From the NCBI RefSeq assembly GCF_016808335.1, contig NC_053138.1, forward strand, positions 55,148,951-55,212,950: a stretch of 64,000 nucleotides of DNA, in the 5' to 3' direction. The notes under the pieces are model-generated. The model saw only the letters and a program-made list of their open reading frames with translations, had not been told where the DNA came from and did no database searches. The stretch is from Panicum virgatum (Eukaryota > Streptophyta > Magnoliopsida > Poales > Poaceae). Each line of letters starts with the position of its first letter. Position 1 is the stretch's first letter. A program made the position numbers and the translations under genes. Below, one piece after another: positions 45,880 to 57,848 of this stretch.

Positions 45880-46943
45880 TGTCGGTACCTCTGGACTAGG
45901 GTACCCCCTCTTGCTGTGTCAAGACTCGTAGTTACCCGTAACTACGCCCAAAGGAGCTGAGCAACCGGACCCCTGGGATCCGACTCCATCTCACCGGACC
46001 AACGGTCTCGGACCCGCATCCCGCTCGGGGTCGGGTCCGGTGTCACCACGTGTCCCGAAGAAGGGAGCACTCAGACAAAACAGCCAGGGGCCCCGGACCT
46101 CCCACGGGGTCCCGGACCCCCATATACTATCCGGACCCCTAGGCAGGGAGGGAACAAACACCCCGCCTGGGGGGTCCGGAGCAGCCGCGTGTCCGCAGAC
46201 GCAGATACGCGCACGGCTGCCAAGCTTCCTCGGGAAGACTTGGCCACCTACCGCATTCAATGCGGGGGGCGTTAAGAGCGCTCTGCCACAGCAGAGCCCG
46301 AGGAGACTTTCGCCAGGCTGTACTGTTGACCGCGCGTTACTAAGGTACACTGTACAGCCGCTGGTGCCACTCACGCCACGCACGTCAGTCTGCTACACCA
46401 GTTAGACACGACAACTCGGCGACGGAGCATCATAACGCCTATACGATAGACCCAACAGTCTACGCCGCAACCTACACTGCCTCAACGGGCGCCTCGCCGA
46501 TGAGGCAGGAGAAGACCCCCCTCTCGGTCAGAGAGTCTACAGGACGATGAGTGTATCTGGCAAGAGATTCTCCATCACTGTAGCACCACTACTGTCTAGT
46601 AAAATATACATCCTTGTTGGGCCCACCTGTCGGGGCCCGACGCCTGTGTACGCGTCCTCCTTGCTCTATAAAAGGGAGACGCCCGTTAGAGGAAGGCAAA
46701 AGAGAAAAAGAGAGACTTGGGGGCAGAGGATAGACTCGTTCATTCCTAGTGCAATACACCACACAGTGGATGTAGGGTATTACGCTCCGGCGGCCCGAAC
46801 CACTCAAAATCCGTGTGTTCTTGCGTTCTTGCCCTGAAGCTAGATCGGCCTAATAGCTTAGCACTTCCTCGAGTACTCCCCCTCGGGGAAAAGGCGGGTG
46901 CGTTCCTCCACCCGGCTGTGGGTACCCTCAAAAGCCCACGACA
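45880..46943 (+). mobile_element. Solo LTR nested in the copia-type solo LTR
   Basis: 1,064 bp, TGTCGGTACC...CCCACGACA, with a perfect 5-bp TSD GACGT (45875-45879 and 46944-46948). TATA box CTATAAAAGGG at 46667-46677 on the plus strand gives the orientation. It belongs to the family that supplied the left part of the hybrid LTR at 5426-6409, in opposite orientation. Confidence 0.92.
46667..46677 (+). promoter_or_regulatory. TATA box of the nested solo LTR
   Basis: CTATAAAAGGG on the plus strand, followed by an A/G-rich leader and the conserved block around 46760-46800 (GTAGGGTATTACGCTCCGG), in the order U3-TATA-R-U5. Confidence 0.65.
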
Positions 46944-48493
46944 GACGTCCACAACCACAAAGCACCGGTGCAGTTGTCCAAAGAGTCTGCAAGACTGATC
47001 ACCCAGAGCACCGGTTAAACCGACGTCTGGAAAAATCTATACGCCGGTTGATCAGGCAAAACAGCGAGTACTGTGGTTACACCGGTTGATCTGATGCATG
47101 TAGAGGTGAATGCACCGGTGCAACCAAACAGAAAGCAGAAAACCCTAACGTGCGAAACTCCTACTCACTGGTTGAACCGACGCACATGAGCGCAATTGTC
47201 GGTTTAACCGGTGATAGGAAAACTCTGTCCAGGGACGTTTTTCCAGCCTGCGATCCTTGAAGAACTCGACGATCGACGGACCAAATCACGTCCAAAGCTC
47301 ACCAAACTTCATAGTCACGATCACAAAGGACTTGTGAACATGTCTACGGAAGGAATCGACGAATTACTTCATGGTTTTGGAGGAATCGTCGAAATTCGAA
47401 GCAAGATTGGGGTTTTCTCAAGAATGCAAAAACTTCGATTCGTGGTGACTCGTGATTCCGGGGGTTTTAGCACAAGGCTAGAGGGTTTTAAATCACTTCA
47501 AAGAGTTATGAAATCATCTGGAATCAAGCCATCAACTCGTGCTCAAGAATCGACAAAAGATAATCGAATTTCAAACAAACGAGACACAAGATGAGCAAGA
47601 ACAAGATGAATTCAAAACCCCGGAGGGCACAAGGAGGGAAGGGCCTCCTTTCCCGATCAATCTCCGTACAAAATCCTCAAGAATCCATACCTCTAATCCC
47701 TAGAGAGAAGAGGGAGGAATTAGAACTGGGAGAGGGAGAGAGCCACGGGAGAGAGAGGAGGGCGTGCTGCTCAGGTGCTAGAAAAAGAGAGAGAGGAGGA
47801 GGAGGGGGGAGAGAGATATTTATCCCACACTAACTCTAGACTAAAAGACTAAATTAACCCTAGACTTAACTAGACACTAGAAAGCCCGTAGGGGCAAAAT
47901 CGGAAAAAGATACAGGGACTCATCCGACGGTCGAGGTTCTTTCTTCGAGTCGAAGTCTTCTCCGCGATGCCGCCGTGTGGATGAAGATCCGGTTCGCGGT
48001 TTTGGGGGGTCCGCGAAACCCGGGTACGTGGCCGGTTTTGAGAAAACCGCCAAAACTCCACGCGCAGGAATATTCCCGCCTCCACGCCGTGGCCCTAGAC
48101 GCCGTTCCCGCCTCGGCCTTCTGACGGCCCTAGACGCCGCCCGACGCCCGTCACCTCCTCGCCCGCAGCGAGGCCCTAGACGCCGTCGACGCCCGTCGCC
48201 TCCGTCAGTCCCGAGACCGATGCCCGTGCCTCCACGACTTTGCGTCTTCAACCGCCGTCCGCCTCCTTGGTTTTGTGGCGCAAACCAAGAAATCCGCCTT
48301 CCGTCGCCGCTTGCGCCCTTGATCCAGGAGTGGACGCCACAGCTACCGCCCAGCCTGAGCTCCTCCACGATAACTCTCTGTCGACACTCGACGCCCGTGT
48401 ACCTGCAATCCAAATACCAAGTGCACGATCACACCGCTCGGTTGACAATTCACTCATCACAAGCAGGATAGAGTATTCTCATTCCTCACTCGC

Positions 48494-49079
48494 AAAAGAG
48501 AAGCTCCATGATCCAATAATACTAATATATTAAGAGTCCATCAATTGCATTTATTAACCCCCTAATTATCTTAAACTGGACCTATGATTATACAACGACT
48601 CAAATCTGCGCAAACCCATTAAAAGAGCAATACTAACTCCGCACACGCCCCGTACGTGTGCGGTCTGATATTGTATTTGTTGTGATACCGTAGCACGTGG
48701 AGGGTGGTGAATAAGGGCTTTAGGATGGATTGGCGGCAATATTGAAAAGGTAGCAGGCTAAACCAGAAGCTAAGAGGTTGATGGTAGCAAGGCGACAAAG
48801 GTAATATCGTTGTGAAAATGATAGGTCAGGAGTGGAGAATGTTGGACTGACCGGAATGGTGGATAGAGCCAAAGAGGTGTGTGCGGTGGCCTGGATGGGT
48901 GTGCGGCAACTCGACAAGTCAGAAACATGAATCAAGAAGACGCCAAGAATGCACGGTACTCTACGTAGTAGTGCACGCTAAATAATATGGCGGGATCAAG
49001 AGCGTTAGCAATTCCACGGTTCCTCAATTACCATTGGGGAACAACTCTCTTTGAATCATTCTTCAGATCAAAAGAAATA
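48494..49079. other. Intergenic; one inverted repeat
   Basis: CCGCACACG (48639-48647) and CGTGTGCGG (48655-48663) form a perfect 9-bp stem with a 7-nt loop. Nothing else is supported. Confidence 0.4.
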
Positions 49080-49296
49080 GGAAAAGTCTGCTTTATCTCC
49101 CCCAACTTTCCCGAAAGTCTGATTTTTCTCCTCTAACTACAAAATCGGGTATGTTTACTCCTCGAACTATCCAAACTGGTTAAAATGTCCTCCCTGACAG
49201 GTTCTGACCCCGGTTTCATCATTAAAAAATCATATTAAATCACAAAAAAGTCATAAAATAGAAAATTCAATTTTGTTGGACTCCACATGAGTAGAT

Positions 49297-52080
49297 TGAA
49301 GCGCCCCGACCCAAAGATCGAGGCTAAACCATGTATTAATAACCGAACCAAGCCTCCAGTACAATACATGTTACATCAAGTGGAGTCCAAAGTCATACAG
49401 AGCTTTATTCAACCCGTACACGAGGAGTAAAGTGACAACACAAAGCTACCGCAAATAACCACAGGATAACGAGTAGCATAACGACATGCAAGACTAGCTC
49501 TTCGTCCATCACGGCTCCACTTGATCAGCTTGGGTGCGGACACGATCTACTCGTAATCTTCAGGCACAAAGTCAGGATCCTCTGAACAAAAAATAATCAA
49601 CAAGGGTTGAGTACGAAAGTACTCAGCAAGTCCCACCTCACCCTTACGGGGAGGGAGTTACAGATTAATACGCAAAGGTCCATTAATCAACCAGAATAAA
49701 TAACAAATGTAATATTAAAGGTAACCCAAACAGTCATCCATCTCAGGGGCTAGGTGGCTCAACTAGTTGAGATGTCCACACCGTAACCTGTCCAAACCGA
49801 GGACACGGACCATTCGAATGGATTGTACACTCTGCAGAGGTTGTACGCTTTACCCACACGCACTTCACCGTCCAGAGACGGCTCTGTCATAGCCGACACC
49901 TAGCCGTGGCTCAACCCCGACTAGTCGCCCACAAACCCCCGGGGTCTTGACCAATCCAAGTATCACCCCAAAATATATCCACCCCGGGCGACTACCAGGT
50001 TAGCCAGTGGGATTAGACTAAGGTTTGCCCATACAAACTCATGTGGTCGTACTGAAAGTAGGTTAGGTGAGATGGCACCACAACACACGGTCCTTAAGGC
50101 TCATCAGGGCAGTCAACAAGCATAACCAACCAAACCCGAGGTGTCACCACGACAAAGCTCGGTCGCAAGTCTACCACCACGGTAGCGCATGCTCCAACAC
50201 ATTCCACACTGCCCTGCTCTCATTCCCATTCCAGTTTCATCAATTAACAAGATCTGATAATATGCCAGTCTGACAGTAAATCGATATACAACATGGCTTC
50301 AGTCAATGGTTTCTCTCAATCCCTCAGTGTATCGTCTCATGCAATCCCTAAGTCTAGCAAATTTTATATTTAACCTTACTTGGGATCAATCATAGTCAAC
50401 GTAAGGGATCGATGAGACTTGCCTTCGCTTACATACGCGGCGGCGGCGGCTTTCTGGTCTCCCAGCTCCTCCGGGTTCTCCTATGGAATCGGTTCTACTT
50501 CGTCGTACGCAAACAAGCAAAGCACATACATCAATACATTATACAAATATAGTTGTATTAGATAAAGTTTGATTTTAGATGAATTTAGGAAAAAGAATCA
50601 ATGGAATCGGAGCTTGGATGGGTGAGATATTGGATGCTAAAGTGAACTGATAATTAAACTGCGTAATGAAATTAGTATATTTCACATGATGGCATGGTCA
50701 CGTGGGCTACTAGAACAGCACACAGGCTGTTTAGCTGGTCATGCGTATATACTTGGGCCTTTGGATTTTATTAGTGTTGTGGGCCCAGGAGATAATAGGA
50801 AGGGAGAGGGGCACAGGTAGCAGAGAAGCACGCAGGTGCTCGTGCTCATCTCTCTCTCTCTCATCCGCCACGGCTGGGGTGCTCGAGCTCGAGCCGGCGG
50901 TAGCTCCGGCCACCGTTCTCGAATCCGAGGGCACGGGGAGAGAGAGGAGGGCGAGGGGGTTCTACTTTGGTGACTCCGGACATGGGAAACGAAGGTCGGC
51001 TCCGGTCGCGTGGCAGCCATGGCCGCGGCTTATGAGCTTGCTGGTGGCGGGCAGAGGAAGGGGCGATGGTTGGGGAAGGCCGAGGGTGCTGTGGAGATGC
51101 TCGGCAGCTACTTACCTTGGTGCGGGCTGCCTACAGGAGGAGATCGACGAGCGGCTGCTGCGGCTCGGGAGGGAGAGCAGAGAGAGCTCGATTCAGGGAG
51201 GAATGGAGGCGGTGAGTGGTGGAGCTGGGGCTGCTCGGCGAGTTGAAGGTGGCGACGGAGGGCAGCTCGGCCTCGCCTTTTATAGGCCGAAGAAGCGGCA
51301 ACAGCTCGCAGCTTCAACCACCGCCATTAATGGCGGCGACTGTGGCCGGGCGTCGGCTTGTGGGCGGCGCCGAGCGGAGCGGTGGCACTGAGGCGACGGC
51401 ACGGCGCGCGCGGCGAGGCAGCACGGCTGCAGCGGTGAAGAGATGGGGCGGGCAGGCGCCCCAGTGGCCGGCGGCCGGCGCGGCTTTGGCACGGCGAACA
51501 GCTCGGCTGGGTGATGGGACGGCACGAGCACGCACGGACTTGCGGTGATGATGGCGTAGAGGAGATGGGATGGCACGAGCAGAGGGCAGCGTCGCTTTGC
51601 AGTAGCTCGCCGGGGTCTCCGTCTTTTGGCCAGGTTGTCCGCTCGTGCGAGAGCTCGGCGTGCCATGGCCATGTGCTGCTGCTGGGTGCTAGCTATTGGC
51701 AGCATGCATGCGATTAAGTGTTGCTGCATGCGCCAGCGAGAGCGAGCACAGCGAAAGCCTCGGTCTGCAAAGTTTGCATGCACACGTGGGTGCTAGCTTG
51801 ATGCTAAGGCTGCATGCAGGTGATTAAAAGCTGCTACGCGAGTGCAACTTGTGTATGTGAGAGTGCATAGGTGAGAAACAAAACAAGAGAGATTAGTGAG
51901 GGAGGAAGCTAATTAGCTGGAGCGTATATGATGAGAGAGAATAGCTAAATGGAGGTTTAGGCAAAAGATAGAATCTAGGTGATAAGAAAATTTGAGCTCA
52001 ACAACGAAAGAAATTTTGAAATGAATTCGAAATTTATTTTTAGCGAGTAATTTCCTTGGTTGAATTTTCGGGATGTTACA
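49297..52080 (-). repeat. 3' LTR (left), 2,784 bp, TATA retained
   Basis: TGAAGCGCCCCG...GGATGTTACA on the plus strand. A minus-strand TATA box CTATAAAAGG lies at 51285-51296. This LTR has about 133 bp (near 51225-51358) that the right LTR lacks. The long GC-rich frames on both strands at 50739-51783 are LTR sequence, not genes. Confidence 0.93.
51285..51296 (-). promoter_or_regulatory. TATA box, present only in the 3' LTR
   Basis: Minus strand GGCCTATAAAAGGCG. The corresponding segment is deleted from the 5' LTR, which is the one that would have to drive the element's transcript. Confidence 0.65.
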
Positions 52081-52094
52081 AACCTACCCCACTT
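52081..52094 (-). promoter_or_regulatory. Polypurine tract
   Basis: Minus strand AAGTGGGGTAGGTT immediately before the 3' LTR start TGTAACATCC. It is the plus-strand primer for reverse transcription. Confidence 0.75.
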
Positions 52095-52121
52095 AGGTTG
52101 AATCTCATCCCAGAGATTTAG

Positions 52122-52487
52122 CTAATTACTAAAGAGACTAGGGAACTCGGCTCGTAATGCGTCTTCTCTCTCCCAAGTTGCTTCTGCCTCAGAATGCCTG
52201 CTCTACTGAACTCGACAAATTCTGACTTCTGAGTTGCGGGTTCTTCTAGTCACAATGTCCAAAATTTTTACTGGCACCTCTTGATATCTGAGATCGTCCT
52301 GTAGGTCGATTGTCTCTGGGGCCACTTGTTCTTCCGGTACTCGCAGACACTTCCTGAGCTGGGACACATGGAACACATCGTGCACATCTGACATCTCTGC
52401 TGGCAACTGAAGCTTGTAGGCTACTGCTCCCACTTTCTTGATAACTGGAAAAGGTCCATTGTAATGTGGGGCCAACTTCCCCCGCAC
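52122..52487 (-). pseudogene. Integrase C-terminus and chromodomain-like tail
   Basis: Same frame as the pol block upstream. It encodes GPFPVIKKVGAVAYKLQLP, then DVHDVFHVSQLRKCLRVPEE and VKILDIVTRRTRNSEVRICR, the region before and into the chromodomain that directs Tekay/Del-type elements to heterochromatin. A TAG at 52203-52205 falls where family members have the conserved Trp after VQ. The frame then runs on as HSEAEATWEREDALRAEFPS to the natural stop at 52122-52124. The stop is one G-to-A change away from Trp. Confidence 0.85.
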
Positions 52488-52586
52488 TTGGAATCTGCGT
52501 GTGCCGCGAATTGGGAAAACTTTAAGGTATACATAGTCTCCAACTTCAAAGCTGAGGGCACGCCTTCTTTTATCAGCGTAACTTTT

Positions 52587-54773
52587 CTAACGTGATTGAG
52601 CTGCCTTTAGATTCTCTCTAATTTCTACTATCTTGTCTTCTGCCTTTTTAATAAAATCTGGGCCTTCAATAATGCGATCACCAACTTCGGACCACATAAA
52701 GGGTGTGCGACACTTCTGCCCGTAGAGGTCTTCAAACGGCGACATCTTCAAACTTGACTGGTAGCTGTTGTTATAAGAGAACTCCGCATATGGCAAACTG
52801 TTTTCCCAATCTTTGCCATAAGTAAGAACACAGGCTCTTAGCATGTCTTCAAGGATCTGATTAACTCTTTCAGTCTGGCCATCAGTCTGAGGATGATAGG
52901 CTGAACTGAAGTCCAACTTTGTACCAAGTGCTTCATGTAACCTACTCCAGAATCTCGAAGTGAACTGGGTGCCTCTATCTGACACAATCCTCTTATGTAC
53001 TCCATGCAACTTCACAATACGCTCAATATATAACTTGGCTAATTTATCACCTCTACAAGTGGTACGCACTGGGATGAAGTGTGCCACTTTAGTGAGTCGA
53101 TCAACAATCACCCAAACTGAGTCATGACCGCTCTGGGTTCTTGGTAGACCGGTGATAAAATCCATACTAACTTCATCCCATTTCCATACTAGAATCGGCA
53201 ACGACTGAAGTAATCCACTGAGCTTCTGGTGCTCTGCCTTAACCCTTTTGCACACATCACAATGAGCGACGAACCGAGCGATATCCCCCTTCATACCATT
53301 CCACCAATACTTCTCCTTAAGGTCCAGGTACATTTTCGTGGTGCCGGGGTGAATGGAATAAGCTGGGTTATGGGCTTCATCCAAGATGGTCCTGCGGAAA
53401 TGACCTTGCTTAGGCACACATAATCTCTTCTTGAACCACAAGACTCCATCATTATCTATTCTGAAATCTGGGGCTTTGCCTTCACTGTTGCGATCTTTAA
53501 TCCATACCAATCTTCTATCCTCCATCTGAGCTTCCTTGATCTGGTCATCTAGGACGGGATGGACACTAAGGTTGTAGTTGTAAGAGCGGTGTACAACCCT
53601 TAGGTTCAACTTCCTCATTTCTTCACTCAGCTCTGGGGCTTGTGTAACTAAGTGATGGCAATACGCTTTACGACTGAGCGCATCAGCCACCACATTAGCC
53701 TTTCCAGGGTAGTAATGAATTTCCAAATCATAGTCTTTGATCAATTCCAACCATCTTCTCTGTCTAAGATTGAGGTCTGACTGGGTGAAAATATACTTCA
53801 GGCTCTTATGATCCGTGTAGATTTCACACTTGTTCCCGATCAGATAATGTCTCCAAATCTTGAGGGCATGCACAACTGCTGCTAACTCCAAGTCATGGAT
53901 GGGGTAGTTCTGCTCATGTGTTCTCAACTGTCTTGAGGCATGAGCTACAACTCTTCCTTCTTGCATAAGTACACAACCCAATCCTTGTCGGGATGCGTCG
54001 CAATAAACGATAAAGCTCTTCTGATTATCTGGCAAGACTAGCACTGGGGCAGAAGTTAGTCTTCTCTTCAACTCTTGAAAACTTCTCTCGCAAGCTTCAG
54101 ACCAGACAAACTTCGTGTCCTTCCGGAGCATCTCGGTCATAGGCTGGGCTATCTTAGAGAAACCTTCGATGAAAATCCGGTAATAGCTGGCTAATCCCAA
54201 GAAACTCCTGATCTCCGAGGCTGAGGTTGGTTGCTTCCATTCTGATACTGCCTTGACCTTTTTTGGGTCCACTTCAACACCTTCAGTTGTTAAGACATGA
54301 CCCAGAAAACTGACTCTCTGCAACCAGAATTCACACTTACTAAACTTGACATACAACTGGTGTTTTCTGAGCTTTCCCAGCACAACTCTGAGATGTTGCC
54401 CATGCTCCTCAGCACTCTTAGAGTAGACCAGTATGTCATCTATGAATACCACGACAAACCGATCTAACTCCTCCATAAACATCTTATTCATGAGGGTCAT
54501 GAAAAAGCCAGGGGCATTAGTCAGACCAAAAGGCATCACTGTGAACTCATACTGGCCATAACGGGTCCTGAAGGCTGTCTTAGAGATGTCCTCTTGTCGC
54601 ACTCTGAGTTGATGATAACCTGACCTCAGATCTATCTTGGAGAAGAACTTAGCTCCCTTCAGCTGATCAAACAGGTCATCAATCCGAGGTAGAGGGTACT
54701 TGTTCTTGATGGTGACTGCATTCAGATCACGGTAGTCCACACAAACTCTCATGCTCCCATCTTTCTTCTTCAC
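52587..54773 (-). pseudogene. gypsy pol: reverse transcriptase, RNase H, integrase
   Basis: 728 codons open in one frame. [34 protein letters not shown], and the catalytic FIDDILVYS near residue 115. RNase H follows with YCDAS...GLGCVL and TDHKSLKYI. Integrase: a HHCC zinc finger (H near [12 protein letters not shown], then CDVCKRVK), and the DDE core with [18 protein letters not shown] and the E of DGQTERVNQ. It makes and inserts element cDNA. The frame is closed by TAG at 52587-52589 and starts after TAG at 54843-54845, both in phase with the rest of pol. Catalytic residues look intact. Confidence 0.95.
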
Positions 54774-54842
54774 GAAGAGTACTGGGGCTCCCCACGGAGA
54801 AGCAGTGGGTCTAATAAATCCCTTTTGTTGATGCTCTTCAAG

Positions 54843-55109
54843 CTACTTCTTCAACTCGGCAAGCTCTGGGGCTGCTAACCAATAGGCATTGTTTGCTATA
54901 GGCTTGGTTCCAGGGACTAAGTCAATAGTGAACTCTACATCTCTTTCTAGAGGCATACCGGGTAATTCATCTGGGAACACATCTGTGAATTCCTGAACTA
55001 CTGGCACATCTTCTGGGGATTCTGCTTGGATGTGGTTCACCATGGAGTCTGATAGGCTAGGCTGGATTAGGCATGTGACTGTTAACCTTTGGTGGTTGGT
55101 GATTGTCAC
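54843..55109 (-). pseudogene. gypsy pol: linker between protease and RT
   Basis: Encodes PVVQEFTDVFPDELPGMPLERDVEFTIDLVPG, the conserved region just before gypsy RT. In frame with both neighbours; ended by TAG (54843-54845) at a position one C-to-T change from Gln. Confidence 0.85.
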
Positions 55110-55136
55110 TGCTCTCTCAGCACAGGCTATATTTCC

Positions 55137-55469
55137 TCAGTGCTTGGTGAGCCAGTCCATACCGAGTATGACATCTATCCCTTTGGAAGCAAGGACTACT
55201 AGGTTGGCAAGGAATACTACCCCACTTAGGTTTATAGGGATATCTATAACACCTAAGTGGCAAGGTATATGACCTCCAGGCGAACGGGTCATTAGCGGCC
55301 TCTTAAGGGCTATAGTAGGTATATCATGCTTTTCCACAAAGTGGGAGGATATAAAGGAATGCGATGCTCCAGAATCAAAAAGCACTGAGGCTAGAGCTGA
55401 TTGGACCAGAAACTCACCAAAAATCACTCCTGGTGCATCCTCTGCTTCTTCAGCATACACATGATTCAC
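55137..55469 (-). pseudogene. gypsy aspartic protease
   Basis: Contains LFDSGASHSFIS, the DSG active-site motif of retroviral-type proteases, and ILGMDWL near the end. It would cut the Gag-Pol polyprotein. The frame ends with TGA at 55137-55139, one C-to-T change from Arg CGA, and continues in phase into the RT linker. Confidence 0.92.
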
Positions 55470-55487
55470 CTTTGCCTTGCCGAAGGA

Positions 55488-56660
55488 CTACTGTTGGCTC
55501 CTAGCTGGTGCTGCACGGTTGGCTTCAGTCGGCTGCTTTGGTCCTTGAACCGAGTTGGAGAAAACAGAAGGGGCGGACTGGCTGAGATACGGGCAGTTGG
55601 CCATGAAGTGTCCGGCTTCACGGCAGTGGAAACAAGTCCTCACATTGGTCACTTGACTTCCACCGGACTGCTGGGTGCGGAAGGTACTTTGGATCTTCAC
55701 AACTAGAGCTGACTGAGCTGGCTTCTAGAAAGAACCGGGGTGCGCCTTGAATGAAAAGGCACCCTGGCTTCTCTGACCTGAGTGAACCGGATACTGAGTC
55801 CTCTGGAACTTCTCCAACTGCTGGGGCTTTTTTATTTCAATCCGACATTTGCGCTCACTGAGTTCTACCTTCCTGTTTCTCTCGGTGGTAATAGCCCTGT
55901 TGACCATGGCATTGAAGTCACTGTGGGTGGTGACTTCAACCAAGGTCCTGATTTCAGGGTTAAGCCCACCCAGAAAAGCTTCTTGCTTCTTCTCGTCATC
56001 ATTGATATCCTCTGGTGCATAACGAGACAACTCTGAGAACTTATGAAGATACTCTGTCACAGTCATCCCACCTTGACGAAGCTTTCTGAACTCATCCTTC
56101 TTGAGCTTCATAACACTGCTGGGAATGTGATGTTCTCTGAAGATCTTGACAAAGTCATCCCGTACCATCTCGTTAGCATTTTCGTTTATTTCCCTATAAC
56201 TCTGCCACCAAGCAAGGGCTAGTCCCCTTAACTGTTGTACTGCGAGCAAAACCTTGTCTCTATCATCTGCATGGACCACTTCAAGCTTCATTTCAATCTC
56301 TCACAGCCAATCATCTGCCTCAATTGGGTTATCAGATCCTCCAAACTTAGGTGGCTGCAAGCGGTTGAAAACTACAATTCTGCTGCCATTGCCATTAGGA
56401 TGCACCGTAGGTCTATGGTTGCCAAGATTGTCTTGAACTTGAGCAGTGAGAGTGGTCACAAGAACTTGAAGGAGTTGGTTCTGCTGCTGCAATATGGCTG
56501 CCAGATCAATGGGTGATGGGGCATGGGGAGGTGGCGGCGGTAGGTGTCCATTTTCTGGTGCTTCTGGGGCTACATTCAGATGGGCTTGGTTTCTTGGGTT
56601 GACCTCGTCACCATCTTCCTGAGCATGGAGTCCCTGGACTCGGCTCGAACGACGAGACAT
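55488..56660 (-). pseudogene. gypsy gag (capsid and zinc knuckle)
   Basis: ATG at 56660 opens MSRRSSRVQG. A Pro-rich stretch and Gln-rich helix lead to the retrotransposon gag domain (LRGLALAWWQSYRE, FREHHIPSSVMKLKKDEF, GGMTVTEYLHKF, FLGGLNPEIRTLV) and a CX2CX4HX4C knuckle (CFHCREAGHFMANC) near 55580-55621. In-frame stops: TGA at 56301-56303 (Trp in the family), TAG at 55725-55727, TAG at 55488-55490. No frameshift. It packages element RNA into particles. Confidence 0.92.
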
Positions 56661-56847
56661 CTGTGGTCAAGGAGGGATAGGGCAGGATTATGTGACTTTC
56701 CTAGTATATTACGGGGGTAGATTTGTATATATAATATATTTTGTACCACACAAAGCACACAAGCCAATCATTCAAGCACCACATAAGCATTCATTCAAAC
56801 AAGCAGGGATACATGACACGACGGATTACAATAATGCGGCTCGACTT

Positions 56848-57798
56848 TTAAGGGTCGGCCGGAACAACTTGACTACTGGTCCCTACGACACGGTCTTCGG
56901 GGTCTCGGTCTTCAGCTTCACGGGGTGACGCGGGAGGTGTGGGTGGCACCGATTCACCAATCCTCCTGCGTGGTTGGGACAAGGAACACAGCGGAATTCC
57001 CTCCAGGATTGGCGGCTCAGTAGCAGTCCTGGGATGGCATTCCTTGCGCTTGACATGGTCCACTAGGTAGACTCCCCTAAGGAGCTGAATATGGTGGTCT
57101 GCCTGCTCCCTAAGGTTCTCTTCGGCTGCAGCAAGGCGGCTTTCTGCTTCAGCTGCTCGGGCTTCTGCCTGAGCTAAGGCCAGCTTAGTCTTATGCCAAC
57201 GGGACTCCGCTCTCTCAGCACGCTGGATGAGGTCTTTCACATGCTGGTGCAGTTGGTCGCACAAATTGTCAAGGCTAAGCAAATAGGCAGACATAGCGAC
57301 AACTGTGGGGTCCTTCTCGGTTCCTGCGGTGCTCTCCAAGTTGCGGATCCTCGCCGCCCAAGCAGGACGGTTACGATCCAGTGGGGGAAAGTACTTCATG
57401 GGGGTAGAACCCAAGTGCCATTCAAACATCTGGCACAGGTAACGCAACGCCTTGCGAGCTAACAGTTGAATGGTGTCAGGCATACGGGCTCCAGTGGCAG
57501 TGACACTCTAGGGTTGCATCTCCAAGAACTTGTCACTGGCGCCAATATGCATGGTGACTTCATAGCTTTCGGTGTCATTTTCCATGAACTTGCGGCCCAC
57601 GTACTCCGGACGTTCCGGAATACCAAGTCGCACAGTGGCAGCATAAAGCACCTTGGGGAATCCATCTTCATTGATGCAGTAGGTGGTGGTCCAGTCATCA
57701 GCCATCTGATTTACAAGGGTAGGGTTAGCATAACAACGATAAAGTTTAACGAGTAATAGGGTTTCAAGGATTGACCATCCTAGGCCTCCTACGGTCAT
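56848..57798 (-). pseudogene. Extra ORF between PBS and gag, coiled-coil protein
   Basis: A frame of about 317 codons on the same strand as gag, broken by one TAG at 57508-57510. The first ATG is near 57798; MADDWTTTYC at 57705 is an alternative start. The middle has heptad-like helix (LDNLCDQLHQHVKDLIQRAERAES...KLALAQAEARAAEAES, LAAAEENLREQ), and the end is Pro/Ser-rich and acidic. No domain is recognised. It lies just after the primer site and ~190 bp before gag. Extra ORFs upstream of gag are known in some grass gypsy elements; the function is unknown. Confidence 0.7.
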
Positions 57799-57834
57799 CG
57801 TCAACTACCGGTTCATGTCCTACAGCCAAGCATG

Positions 57835-57846
57835 GCTCTGATACCA
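57835..57846 (-). promoter_or_regulatory. Primer-binding site, initiator tRNA-Met
   Basis: Minus strand TGGTATCAGAGC, 2 nt from the 5' LTR end. This is the standard site complementary to the 3' end of plant initiator methionine tRNA. It fixes the right LTR as the 5' LTR. Confidence 0.95.
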
Positions 57847-57848
57847 CC

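Larger units (their letters stand above)
45425..48488 (-). mobile_element. Solo LTR, Ty1/copia-like, with a nested solo LTR
   Basis: Outer ends TGAGGGACC...TTCCTCA with a perfect 5-bp TSD CTCGC (45420-45424 and 48489-48493). Read on the minus strand it ends TTCACCCCCCTCTGGTCGCC...CCCTCA, so it is a minus-strand copia-type LTR of about 2 kb once the inner insertion (45880-46943 plus 5 bp) is removed. It has quasi-palindromic CCGGTTAAACCGACG motifs at 45655-47215, like the solo LTR at 20437. TATA-like boxes on the minus strand lie at 45645-45653 and 47811-47820; I cannot choose between them. Confidence 0.85.

Noticed and set aside
50739..51783. Frames of 216 (+) and 167 (-) codons near 51000
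   Set aside because: They lie in the chromovirus LTR and recur, disrupted, in the other LTR.
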